A model generated the notes under the pieces. It did no database searches and was not told the origin of the DNA. It saw only the letters and a program-made list of their open reading frames with translations. A stretch of DNA of 64,000 nucleotides from Sipunculus nudus (taxonomy: Eukaryota; Annelida; Sipuncula; Golfingiida; Sipunculidae): the NCBI GenBank assembly GCA_026874595.1, contig CM049317.1, positions 52,409,618 to 52,473,617 of the forward strand, written 5' to 3'. Positions 22,741 to 34,520 of this stretch are shown here, piece by piece. How positions within the stretch are numbered: the stretch's first letter is position 1; every line of letters begins with the position of its first letter. A program made the position numbers and the translations under genes.

Positions 22741-23948
22741 GCACTGAAAGCCGAAGCGATCTCTACAAGATCTTTCATGAGTTATAGGGCTTTATTACCT
22801 GTTGTCCCCAGTGGTGTAAATATTGAGTGTCATTATGAATCTCAGTACAGCCGGCAAAGTATATTGATACGTAATGATATATCGGCATATCGACCTAGCC
22901 CTATTTATGATAAATGCTAGGGTATTACATATAAACAAGCCAAACTCTGTTAGTTATATCTCTATTTAAACGAGGACGCCATGCAAGACTTGCATACCCA
23001 TTCACCACACAGGGGAGTTATCTATCCAATGTCAAGGTTAACTCTAACTGGACTTGACCCTGCACGGAGGTTGTCACACACAGTCGGTATAATCACAAAG
23101 CGACAGCTCGTAAATATTCATTACATGCCAATCGCTATGGTAAAACTATTACGCATTTTGTTTTGCATTTGTCGTTTTATTTCGGTTCGAAATCTAAACT
23201 AAATTTAAAAAAAAAATGCAGCAAACATATAGCGTTAAGGGAATGTGGGACAAATTAATATTGCAGTCTTATAGGTTATATAAGACCTTGGATTTATAGA
23301 AGAAAGGTAATTGTCCGATTGTCTCTATTACAATGGTGATATAATTGTATTCAAATATACACACACTATATATCTGTTTAAGTTTAAACGCTCCGTGTTC
23401 TCATGAATATGGCTATAGAGCTTCCAACGAATCTGGTCGAAACTATGCCTTGCGATGCATATTTAAATATTTAACTGAAATACCGGTCCTTCTATTTAGC
23501 GACGCACACACACACACACACAAATATATATAAATATATATATATATATACATGTATATGTATATATATAAATATATATATATATATATTGATATTGATA
23601 TTGGGATATATTAGTGTATATTCTTTTATGCTTGGGAATCTACAGCTGATAGTTAAGCACGGTTGCTGTACGTAACTGGTACGAGATTCAAACACAGATA
23701 ATATGTATCACACGTACCACGACATCACCTGTATATCATCTGTCATTTCCCAACAGATATTAACTTGAGATGACCCCTGATGTTATTTTACGAATAGAAT
23801 CTCTAATACTATGAACAGGAGCGGATACCGTATCTTTGAAAGGTGTGCTGGGGGGGGGGGGGGGGGGTCAACATCCGGACACAGATGAACAAATGTGCCA
23901 GAAATGACATTATATTTAATATTATAATATTTAATTCGCATACTAGGG
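22741..23948. other. Unassigned DNA with microsatellites
   Basis: Contains an (AC)n/(TA)n stretch (about 23505-23590) and a poly-G tract (about 23850-23867). No gene recognised. Confidence 0.45.
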
Positions 23949-24190
23949 AATGCAAGCCTCCGCCTTTCGAGTGACCCTATTGTAGGATGACCTCAAATCC
24001 GTGTTTGCATTCATTTTCTTCGGCCCATATTCCCATATTCCCATGCATTACTGTACATTTGTGAACATTACTTGATAAAGTTCCTGAATTCGGATCATGT
24101 ATATGATCCACACCAAAATCTAAACGATTCTACACTGGTCCATTCCCGAAATGCCAACACTCCAACGGAGGTAAACGTTTTCCCTCATGG
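23949..24190 (-). repeat. Dispersed repeat family D, copy 4 (inverted)
   Basis: On the minus strand: GATTTTGGTGTGGATC, AGGAACTTTATCAAGTAATG, ATGTACAGTAATGCATGG, GGGCCGAAGAAAATGAATGC. These are the same blocks in the same order as copy 3. Confidence 0.55.
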
Positions 24191-24258
24191 CGGAGTTTAT
24201 TATAGCTATAAACACTGTGCCAGACACGGCCTTTTGGGTATAAGAGTATATCATTTTA

Positions 24259-25499
24259 TTAGCTCAGCTGACTGAAAGTCATCAGAGCTATGGTGATCAC
24301 TCTTTGTCCGCTGTCCCTTTGTTCGTTGACAGGCCACAAAGCGTAACCGCTGGACATAGAAACGTCTACATAAACGCATGGAGGTCCATAAAATATATCC
24401 GTAGAAACCTGAATTTAGGACACTGTGACCCGTTTCCTCCAAGCTATGGGGCTTGAGCCCCCCCCCCCCCCCCCAAGAATAATTAAAGATTTGATACAAA
24501 AGCTCCATTATCCTAATAACTAATGCATATATTGCCATGATTCTTTCAATGCATATTGATCAAATAGCGTTTCATCAATTTCTGAAAACAAGTGGCGCCA
24601 CCTGTATTAAAAAATAATTTTACGCATTTCGATCCCCCTATTTTGGGACCTTTAAGTGAAGCAGCCCGGATGATAACAGGGCAATAACCGTAGAAACTTT
24701 TAATTGTACATCCAGGGAGGTCCTTGGCAAATTACCTCAGAAACCTGAAATGAGGTCATGGTGATCTATTTTCTGCGAGCTACTGGACGGAAACATGATT
24801 TTGAGCACCAAGAGAGTCAGACGGGGCACAACTTGTATCCACTTGGCCTTAGATCTTAGAAAATCATATTAGGTCATTATGACCTATATGCTGTGAGCTA
24901 AAGGGGGAAAATCATGATTTTGAGCACCCTAGAAGTAAGATGTGCACAAACTGATTCCGTTAGTCCTAGAATCGTCTAATGTAATATCCTGGGAAGTCTT
25001 GGGCACATTTTCTTGGAAACATCAAATTAGGTCATAATGACCTATATTCTGCGAGTGACCGGCCCAAAACAAGATTTTGAACAACCAGACAGTCAGACAG
25101 GACATATATCTTTCTTTATATAAAGGGAGATCATTGTAATGTCTCCTTTGACACCCAAAAAAAGATCACTGAATGCGACCTTTATTCTGTGAGGTGTGTG
25201 GAACAACATGATCTGAGTACCATATGAGTCAGACGGACACAAGTCATAGCAGTTTGACGTAGTAACTTCAAACGTAGCATCTAGGGAGTTCCCGGTAAAA
25301 TCTGCTTGCTTTTACGTATTTTCTGGGGACTATGGACAAAACAGCATGATTTTGAGCACTCTTGAAGTCATTCTATCTGTTGTTCAAGGTTCTTTTTCAA
25401 ATATTTTTTCCAGATCATAATATCAATAACCTTAATACATGCATCACCTGTTCTAATGTCAAATTTTGCTGAGCGTCATGACCCAAGAGTCACTTGTTC
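24259..25499 (-). mobile_element. Hairpin-ended tandem-repeat element, copy 1
   Basis: One end is TTAGCTCAGCTGACTGAAAG...ATCAGAGCT, an imperfect palindrome. The other is GAGCGTCATGACCC...GTCACTTGTTC. Both ends recur, inverted in orientation, around the element at 40.35-41.93 kb. The interior consists of diverged repeats with TTAGGTCATAATGACCTAT and CATGATTTTGAGCACC blocks. A terminal hairpin plus central tandem repeats recalls the pearl/Helitron-like non-autonomous elements described from bivalves. That class assignment is an inference. Confidence 0.55.
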
Positions 25500-25674
25500 A
25501 CTAGATATTTGGTCGAAAAAGAGGGTGATCAAGTCTGTCTTTGGCCAGAATATTAAAATATGGTCTCAGTATTCCACACTGAGTTTTAAAGAGGGGACAG
25601 TAATAAATAAATATCAAAATGTAGTGCTTTTGGTCGATTAATGTAATTTGGATGTATTTGACATGTTTATGTGG

Positions 25675-25737
<63 letters not shown>

Positions 25738-26600
25738 TATATATATATATATGTGTGTATATATATATATATATATGCCGTTACCACTTATATTAATAAT
25801 GAGCCATGCAACGTACCTTCAAACTTGTATGAACGTCGATTTTATTGAAGTGCATTAAAATAATTTAGAGCTATTGCATTTAATGTCTAATTAAATGGTC
25901 CGAGTCACGATTATTTGCAGCCATTTTTGCAGGCCTTGTCCTCGTACCACCTTGTGCCACCTGGAAGCGTAACAAATATTTTCCCCAACAACTCAGAGAA
26001 ATAAATTGTGTTTGTTTCCGTGTAAGAAATATGTATTCGAACATATATGCAAACAGAAACAAGTTCGTAGTACAAAAGCACACACAGTGTGTGAGTCAAT
26101 TAAGGCATTATAAAAGCTCATCACACAAGCTGCAAATATAACTGAGACAAAGTCAATCGTATCCCTATATTCCTACCGTGTCTGGGTGATATTTGTAAGA
26201 TAAAACTTCCCTGAATTATTTCACACCTGATGGGAATAATTTTGATTTCATAGGGAAAAATCCATACGAGCCGATGAATGTGATTGGCACGAGGTTTGAC
26301 AGAGGACGTAGACCATATGATACCCAGGTAGATTAAAATCTTTTTCAGATCTTTTCTTTCAAATCGGCTCCATATAAAGCGTATGTTTTACTTAAACGCA
26401 GGTGCCTGCGCCTTTTGTTTTAGGCTTGTTTTAGGTATATATATGATCATACAATTGCGGCTCGACTGAACAAAACTTGCCTCGGTTTTCCTTGACCAAC
26501 AAAAAAACATTACCTACACGAGCTTATTTCATGGATTTCTTCTTTAAAGTACCAAATTAAGGATCGGGATTACCCTAAATATCTCACTTTATCATATATT
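25500..26600. other. Unassigned DNA with (TA)n tract
   Basis: A long (TA)n microsatellite occupies about 25677-25778. No gene recognised in the rest. Confidence 0.5.
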
Positions 26601-26602
26601 GC

Positions 26603-26757
26603 TCAGCGTATATGCATATGTGCGTATATGCTTGAAATCACCAAAGGAACGAAATTCAGGCATAGGGTCTTCGTGAACTCAATGAGTTGTGGCGAAATGA
26701 TATCAAACTATAGCTTAATGCCGGTCAAGCATATACGCATGTACGCACACATAAGGT
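26603..26757. repeat. Short inverted repeat upstream of the protease gene
   Basis: GTGCGTATATGCTTGA near 26620-26636 and TCAAGCATATACGCATG near 26727-26744 are inverted copies about 90 bp apart. This may be a small MITE or a chance cruciform. Confidence 0.35.
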
Positions 26758-26947
26758 TTTAAACAATTTTCACGCATATATTCTTATTTTCACGCATATA
26801 ATCTGACAGCCAATACGCTGGTCGTAGGCTGTCTAATGTCAGTGGACTGAAAAAAAGCGCTAGTGTATTACCCGGTAGTAACGTAGTCTGTTTACGCGGT
26901 CAAAACAAGCTTTGCTTATAGATATCGTTTCGTTAACCTTGTGTCGC

Positions 26948-26965
26948 TTATCTCCAGAAAGATAA
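26948..26965. promoter_or_regulatory. Paired GATA sites upstream of the protease start
   Basis: TTATCT (26948-26953) and AGATAA (26960-26965) form an inverted pair about 60-75 bases before the start codon. GATA factors activate many gut genes in animals, which suits a digestive protease. No TATA box is evident. The function is inferred from position and motif only. Confidence 0.3.
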
Positions 26966-27023
26966 CATATGTTGACTACATTAGATATGACCCTAACATC
27001 AAGTCCTCATGGTTCTAGTCACC

Positions 27024-27069
27024 ATGACGAGTGTCGTTCTGCTGAGCACTGTCCTTCTGTTGGCCGTTT
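27024..27069 (+). CDS. Serine protease exon 1 (signal peptide)
   Basis: Encodes MTSVVLLSTVLLLAV plus the first base of a Cys codon. It ends at the strong donor GTAAGT (27070). An in-frame stop at 26994-26996 limits upstream extension to the ATG at 27009. Confidence 0.85.
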
Positions 27070-30000
27070 GTAAGTTTTCATCTAATTTACAGTAGAAGTC
27101 CCATTAGCCATCCTCCAGAAGGGGCTTAATATATGAGTTTATTACACCTCTAACCACATTATTTTGCTGATGTTATTTAAAAGAGCAATTTTAAGCTTTC
27201 ACATGATACCTGGTGTTACTTTCTGTCACCATTCAAGGAAGTTTCATAAAAAATTATAAAATGATTAATTGATTTCTTAGGGTTATTTACAATGTGTTAT
27301 TACTGGTAGCATAATGTCCATTTGATTGCCACATTCTTTTTTATATGTTTTGGTGGAGATAACCGCCTCTATTCTTTTTAATGCTTGTTTAACTATGTAC
27401 ATGTGTAAAAGTTCCATTCTGGTTCCGGACTACGTGACAGGGATCGTTTATCCTGGTGTCAACCAGGCCCGGTTTATCACTCCTGCGGGTCCTCGGCGTG
27501 TGTCATCCTTATTGCTGTATATTAACTTACAGGAAGCCCCGAAAGGGGCATTCGTTTATGTGTGAAACACGACTGATGGACACAGACTCCCAATAAAGCC
27601 TGCAGAGCGCTCACCCCGGGTGGGGGCTGACATTAAAAAAGCTCACCACCTCAGCTGAGATTTGAACTCACGATCTCCTGACGTTGAGTCCTATGCTGTA
27701 CCCCAGAATCTTGCTGAACTTTCCTTTGCTCGACCTCTTCATCTTCCGGACAGTATCATCTTTTCGAATTATTATGTCCTCCTTTTAAACAAATACAATG
27801 AATACTTTTTGTCAATTTATATTGCTAAGCTATTATAACATAACTCAGCCGCCCCCTATAAGGGTACAGAAAGCCCATGTATGCACCTGGACATATTTAC
27901 GCATTGCTACTCACTACTACTGCTACTCCTACTCAGGGGCGAAATTTCCATTAGAAATGTAATGGGACGTGAACTGCGACGCCCCCCCCCCCCCCAAGCC
28001 GTATCTAGGGGGCCATGCAACCTGCCCCCCCCCCCCTTCCTTCCATGTTATATTGAGGGAAAACATTTCAGTTCAGACAGTATAACAACTACTGAGAAAA
28101 TGAAAGCATAATGGTAGAAATAAAATTAGAAAATATCAGCCACCAGTCATGTTTCATTACTGAACACTTTCTTGGGCAGGTAACACACTTTTCCTCTTGT
28201 TATAAGCCTTAAATTGGTACAAGGTTATTAAAGTAGGCTGATTATATATTTTGTTACAGAACCTAATAACAACAGATCACGTAGTCGTGACAAACAAATT
28301 TTGTTACGGAGATAAAAAAAATCAGATTCTGTAACACTAGGCAGCCTGAAATGTCTAGAGGAAGGAATTAAGATGTCAGTGTTTTTTTTGTTAACAAATA
28401 ATAATAATTTACTCTTAGAACAATCCTAATATAAACACACACACATCAATACAATTACACAGTATAACAATAAAAATGTACCGTACCAAAGTGTCTGGAT
28501 CCTAGGCTTTGATTTTTCGATATGACAACTTTTACAGCTCAAAAAGAGTCCTTTAACATAAATGACAATAGAAATAATCCAAAGGCAAACTGGAGACAGT
28601 CTGTATCCGTTGAATATCTGACACCAACGCAATTATCGGAAAAGGTCCCAAACTAAGGAGAAAGTAACACTCTTAGTGCTCGCTGGTATAATCCTTTCTG
28701 CCGGCTCTAAACACAACCCCTAGTTTATAGCTTCTAACCTAAAAAATTCTAGAAATGGAAAATTCCAAAGAACAATGTTCACGCACATGAACTGACCTGA
28801 AACAAAAAAACAAAAAAACGATGTGTCCCTACGCTTGAGACCCCACACGCGAGCCAGCGCCCAGCAAGCGAAGTTCCCATAGCAACGAACTATACCTTCG
28901 CTACATGAATCAGAATGTCAACAGACACATGTAACACTCCTATGTACATTGAAACAGATACCTGTAACATTCCCCCTCCTTTCAGAAAAAAGAAAGTTTT
29001 CTCTAAAAACTTTCTTATTGCGATCACAATTACTAACATTTTACAACATTTCAAAACCATCTTATTTACAACATTACATAAACATCTCGTTTACAAATTT
29101 CGTAAACATCTCGATAAGCAAATAGCAAGTACATCGTCTTTCCCTTTAATGTGTCTGATTTCCAGATTATAATCGTGTAAAAACAAACTCCATCTCAACA
29201 ATCTTTGATTTTTACACTTTAACTTGTTCATGAGCGTGCGGGGAATGTGATCACTGAAGACAATGATAGGCTCGACTGAAGAAGTAACATAAAATTCAAA
29301 ATGTTGCAACGCCAAAATCAAAGCCAAACATTCTTTTTCAATAGTGGAGTAGTTTTTCTGGTTTGCATTCAACTTTCTTAAAAAATAACAAATTGGATGA
29401 TCTATGCCATCACTGCTTTCTTGTAACAACACAGTACCAGCAGCAGTATAACAAGCCTCTTCAGATAACTTTAAGAGTACAGAAAAGTCTGAAGCTGCTA
29501 AAACTGGTGAACTTTGCAGAATTGTTTTCATATTCTAAAATACATTTTCACACTGAACATTCCATAAAAATTTTAGTTTCTTCTTTAACAAATGAGTTAA
29601 AGGTCCAGCTACAGCAGAAAAATTTTGACAAAACTTTCTTTAGTATCCAACCATATCAAGAAAACGCATTATTAGCTTTTTGTTTTCTGATCTAGGAAAT
29701 GCAAAAATAGAACTTATTTCAGCATCAACATGTTTTACTTGACCCTGCCCTACAATATGACCCAAAATTGTTACTGGTGCAATGCAAAACTCAGAGTTGA
29801 TGGTCAGACGTGCTCCGCCGAGTCTTTCGAAGAGGTCGCGAAGAATTTGCAGATGTTTCTCCCAGGTGTCGCTGTTCATGACGAGGTCATCAATATATGC
29901 GTCGCAGTCCTGAATGTCCTTGACAACCATATGGATAGGGCGCTAGAACGTGGCTGGCGATTTCTTCATGCCAAACGGCATAACTTCAAACTGGTACAGT

Positions 30001-33000
30001 CCTTGCCTGTGTCACAAATGCAGACACTTCTTTCGCTCGTTCTGTCAGCGGAACTTGCAAGAATCCTTTTAACAAGTCAAACTTGGAAACATATCTGGAG
30101 CTACCGATAATCTGTAACGGTAACTTCCATCAGGTTTTGGCACAAGAATACATGGTAAACTCGAGTTACTGTTAATAGGTTCAATAAAATCATTGTCCAG
30201 CAAACAATGAACCTCATTTTGTAGATACTTTTGCTTTTCTGGATTCAGTCTGTAAGGACGCTGCTTGACAGCGCTTGCCTCGCCAACATCGAAGTCATGG
30301 CACAATATGTTAGTTCGCGTTTGAATATCACTAAACATATGTTCATAATTTTGCAGCAGGTTCTTGAGGTCTTGTTGTTGTTGTGCGGTAAGGTGTGACA
30401 GTTTGCCATACAGGTTATTAAACACGTCTGAGTTTTTTTGTGGTGCTGTTTCACACTGAAGGTCTACATCACACTTACAATTAGTATCTACTTTAACTGG
30501 ATCAGGGTCAGTTTTTACACAATTAACAGCAGTAACATTATGTACAACAGCTGATGTGCTATTTCTGTCATATTATGGTTTCAACATGTTAACATGGTAC
30601 AGTTTTTTTTTTGTTATGCTTATCTGCTGTTGAAAGTATGTAATTTAAATCACTGACTTTCTTGTCAACAATGTAAGGACCAAAATACCTAGCTTGCAGA
30701 GGTCTGCCAGGGATGGGTAGAAAGGCAAGGACCTTTTCACCAGGCTCAAACGTCCTACTTATAGTGATCTTGTCATACTTTGTTTCATTTTACTTTGTGC
30801 AAATTTTAGATAAGGCTTTGCCATCTCACAAGCATTGTGTAGTGTAGAGAGAAGGTCTGAGACATACTGCAATCAACTAAGAGAATCGGGATTTTCACAC
30901 AAGAGTTTCCTTTTTAGCAGTTTTAACGGACCGTGAACTGAGTGTCCAAAAACTAGTTCAAAGGGACTGAAAACTAAGGACTCTTGAAACGATTCTCTGA
31001 CAGCAAACAGTAATAGGTGGATTCCTTCATCCCAGATTTTCTGTGTGTCATAACAATAGGTCCTAGTCATTTTTTTCATGTCAGGTGAAAACGCTCGAGG
31101 CCGCCCTGGCTCTCAGGATGGTATGGCGAATAGATGTACTGTTTTATATCTAGCTCAAGCATAACTTGCCGGAATAAACCAGACATAAAATTAGACCATT
31201 GGTCAGATTGGACTTATTTTGGTAATCCAAACATTGTGCAAAACTTGGTCAGAGCCTTGACAATATTTGTGGCATTAACTTTGCGCAATGGTATTGCCTC
31301 AGTGAACTTGGTAGATGCGCACATAATTGTCTGCAAGTATTCATATCCAGATTTTGTTTTAGGCAGTGGTCCAACACTATCAACAATAATCCTACTTAAT
31401 GGTTCCTCGAACGCAGGAATAGGCCTAAGAGGGGCATTAGGAGTATTCTGATTGGGCTTGCCTACCATCTCGCATGTGTGACATGATTTACAGTTTTGTA
31501 CAACATCTGTCCTGAGATTAGGCCGATAGAAGGGAGTACTAACTTTCTGATAAGTTTTATTCATAACTAAATGGCCAGACAAAGGAGCTCATGTGCCATG
31601 CTTTGAATTTCATTGCGATAGCTTTTGGGCACTACTATTCGATGTTTGATGGCCCATTCATCATCAGCGCATACATCAGGTGGTCGCCATTTACGCATAA
31701 GCACTCCATTTTTAACATAGAAGCAAACTGGGTTCTGAGACAGTTCATCTTTAGAAACTGCCCTGGGAAACTAGCATAATATATTTGGATCCTTATGCTG
31801 TTCCGCGATAAGTTCTGACCTTGAAAATGCTGCATCTACATCTCGTTAAAGCACAAGAAGGATACAAACAAGAAATTTCCTGACTTTCAGGATCAGTGTC
31901 CTTATCAAGTGACGGCTTCTCCGTCACTATTGATACAGACTGTAATTTTTCTCCTGCAACATCATAGCCTAGTGGCAACTGAATTCCCTTACAGGGTAAA
32001 GTAGTGCTTATGCCCACAGTAATATTCCCGGAAAACAAATCTGACTTTAAATGTACACTGTGAAGCTAAACTGAAGTGTGTTTGTCTGAAATACACCATT
32101 AACAAGCGCATGTGCAGCATTGAAAGACCTATTAGAAAATGGCAAAGTGTTTGCTAACATGAGGGTCTGGCCTGAACTAGTGTGCCACAAAAGTCTAATA
32201 GGGGTAGAATCTGAAAAATCATTTGACAGTGATACAAAACCATCATGTATGAATGTACACTCCTCGCTGGAGTCTTGAAAGGACCTAGCCTAACTAAATT
32301 CCGCGCAGGAATCAAATGAGGTTTTAACCCCGCAAGCTACGGATTTTTCTTTGGAGTCAGACGGCACGTTGGCCTCCGTAGCAACAAACTCTTTATTAGA
32401 GTCAATAAAGGAATTTTACCTCTTATTTACATGAAAAAAGATTGGCTCTTGTACTATGCTATGCATAGATTTTGAAATAAAACAAGATTTGCTCTTTGGT
32501 TTATTTGCAAGTTTCCAGCAGTGAGATAAAAGATGAACTTCCTTTTTGCAGTAATTACAGATTTTCTTGGACTTCAGACTACTAGTACTAGGCAACTGCG
32601 CCTTAAACTTCTTTTGACCATACTGATTCACATTCTTGTTTGTGAATGACTGGTTTGATTTGCTAGTAAAGGACATTTTGTGTGTTAATGAATAATCATC
32701 AGCTAATTGAGCAGCAATGTCAAGTGTTTCAGGACTTTCCTCATCCAGAAAAGTTTTAACATCTGCGTTAATGCAGCGCTTAAATTCTTAAAGAAAAAAT
32801 CAACTGGCGCAAATTATCATGATCTTTCATTATATTTTTAGAACTACACCAGCGTTCAAAACACTGTTCTATAGTCCTAGCAATTTCTACATAGGTCTGT
32901 TCTTTGCGCTTTTCCCAATTTCTGAATTTCTGGTGGTAAGCGTCCGGAACTAACTCATAACCTTTTAGGATTAACCGTTTAACCTGGTCACAGTCAGCAG

Positions 33001-34460
33001 CGGCTTCTACTGAAAGCTCTGTAAAAATTTCTCTGGCCTTGCCAGTCAATATACTTTGTAATAGCACAGTCAAATTTTTCTTAGGCCATTTTAAATTATC
33101 AGCTACCTTCTCAAAGTGTGAGAAATATTTATGAACCTCTTTTTCTTGAAAAGGTGGGACAAGTCTAATGTGTTAAGTAACATCAGAACTGTGAGTTGGG
33201 GCAGCATATAGGCCATGTTCAAGTTTAAGTCTTTCTAACTCCAGTCGTTTAAATCAATTTTTTTTTAGTATTTCTCTTTCTAACCTTTCATGTTCTTCCC
33301 TCTCTTCTCTTTATTTTTCAAATTCTACCTCTTTAAATGCTAGCTCATGTTGCATTTCTAACGTTTTTAATTCTAACTGCATAGCAAAGCTGTCATTTTT
33401 TATGTTTCCACTTCACTCTCTTCAATTAAACCTTTGCTAACTAGATCTTGCATAATTTTAGCAATGATATCAGGCTTTCTCAAAGCTTTTTTTTCACAGC
33501 TAGCCCGAAGAGTTGTCCCAAACGCAACAACTGATCTCTGTCAAATGTTCAAGTAGATAAGGGTCTGGATTTTCCACAAATGCCTCAGGTTTGAAATCTG
33601 CCAAATTAAGATGTCAAAACAATAACAGAAAAAAACCACTGAGATAAATCTTGTGAACAATGTATTGTAAACATTGTGTCTAGGTCAAGGCCTAATAAAT
33701 TGTCAAAACTATTAAGCCTCCTGGACAAGCCCACAATTTTATGTTACAGAACCTAATAACAACAGATTACGTAGTCGTGACGAGCATAGATATTGTTACG
33801 GAGATAAAAAAAATCAGATTCTGTAACACTAGGCAGCGTGAAATGTCTAGGGGATGAATAAAGAAGTCAGTGGGTTTTTTTGATAACAAATAATTATAAT
33901 ATATTCTTAGAACAATCCTAACATTACAATTCACTAAATCAATACAATTACACAGTATAACAATAAAAACGTACAGTACCAGAGTGTCCGGATCCTAGGC
34001 CTTGATTTTTGGATACCACTACCAACACAGCTCAACAGGAGTCCTTTAACATATAAAACCTAGTAAATAGTAATAATCCAAAGGCAAACTGGAGACAGTC
34101 TGTATTAAATCTGTATAAAATCCGTTGAATATCTGACACCAGTGCAATTATCGGAAAAGGTCCAAAACTGACGAGAAAGTAACACTGTAAGTACTCGCTG
34201 GTATATCCCTTTCTGTCGGCTCTAAACACAGCCCCTAATTTATAGCTTCTCCCCCAATAATTCTAGGAATGGAAAATTCCAAAGAATAATGCATACGCCC
34301 ATGAACTGACCTGAAACATCTAGAACAAAGACCCCACACGCTAGCCAGCGCCCAACAAGCGAGGTTCCGATAGCAACGAACTATGCCTGGGCTACATGAA
34401 TCAGGATGTCAACAGAAACATGTAACACTCCTGTGCACAATTAAACAGATACCTGTAACA

Positions 34461-34520
<60 letters not shown>

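Larger units (their letters stand above)
28248..34464 (-). mobile_element. LTR retrotransposon, gypsy-type with integrase before RT (copy 2)
   Basis: A complete but decayed antisense insertion in intron 1 of the protease gene. Both LTRs are present (718 and 719 bp), with TG...CA ends and a 4-bp ATTT duplication at 28248-28251 and 34461-34464. The order in transcription is gag, protease, integrase, RT, RNase H, polypurine tract, as in copy 1. It is broken by many frameshifts, a deletion of about 85 bp in RT near 30.11 kb, a changed protease triad and a lost gag start codon. The two LTRs differ by many substitutions and small indels, so the insertion is old. Confidence 0.9.
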
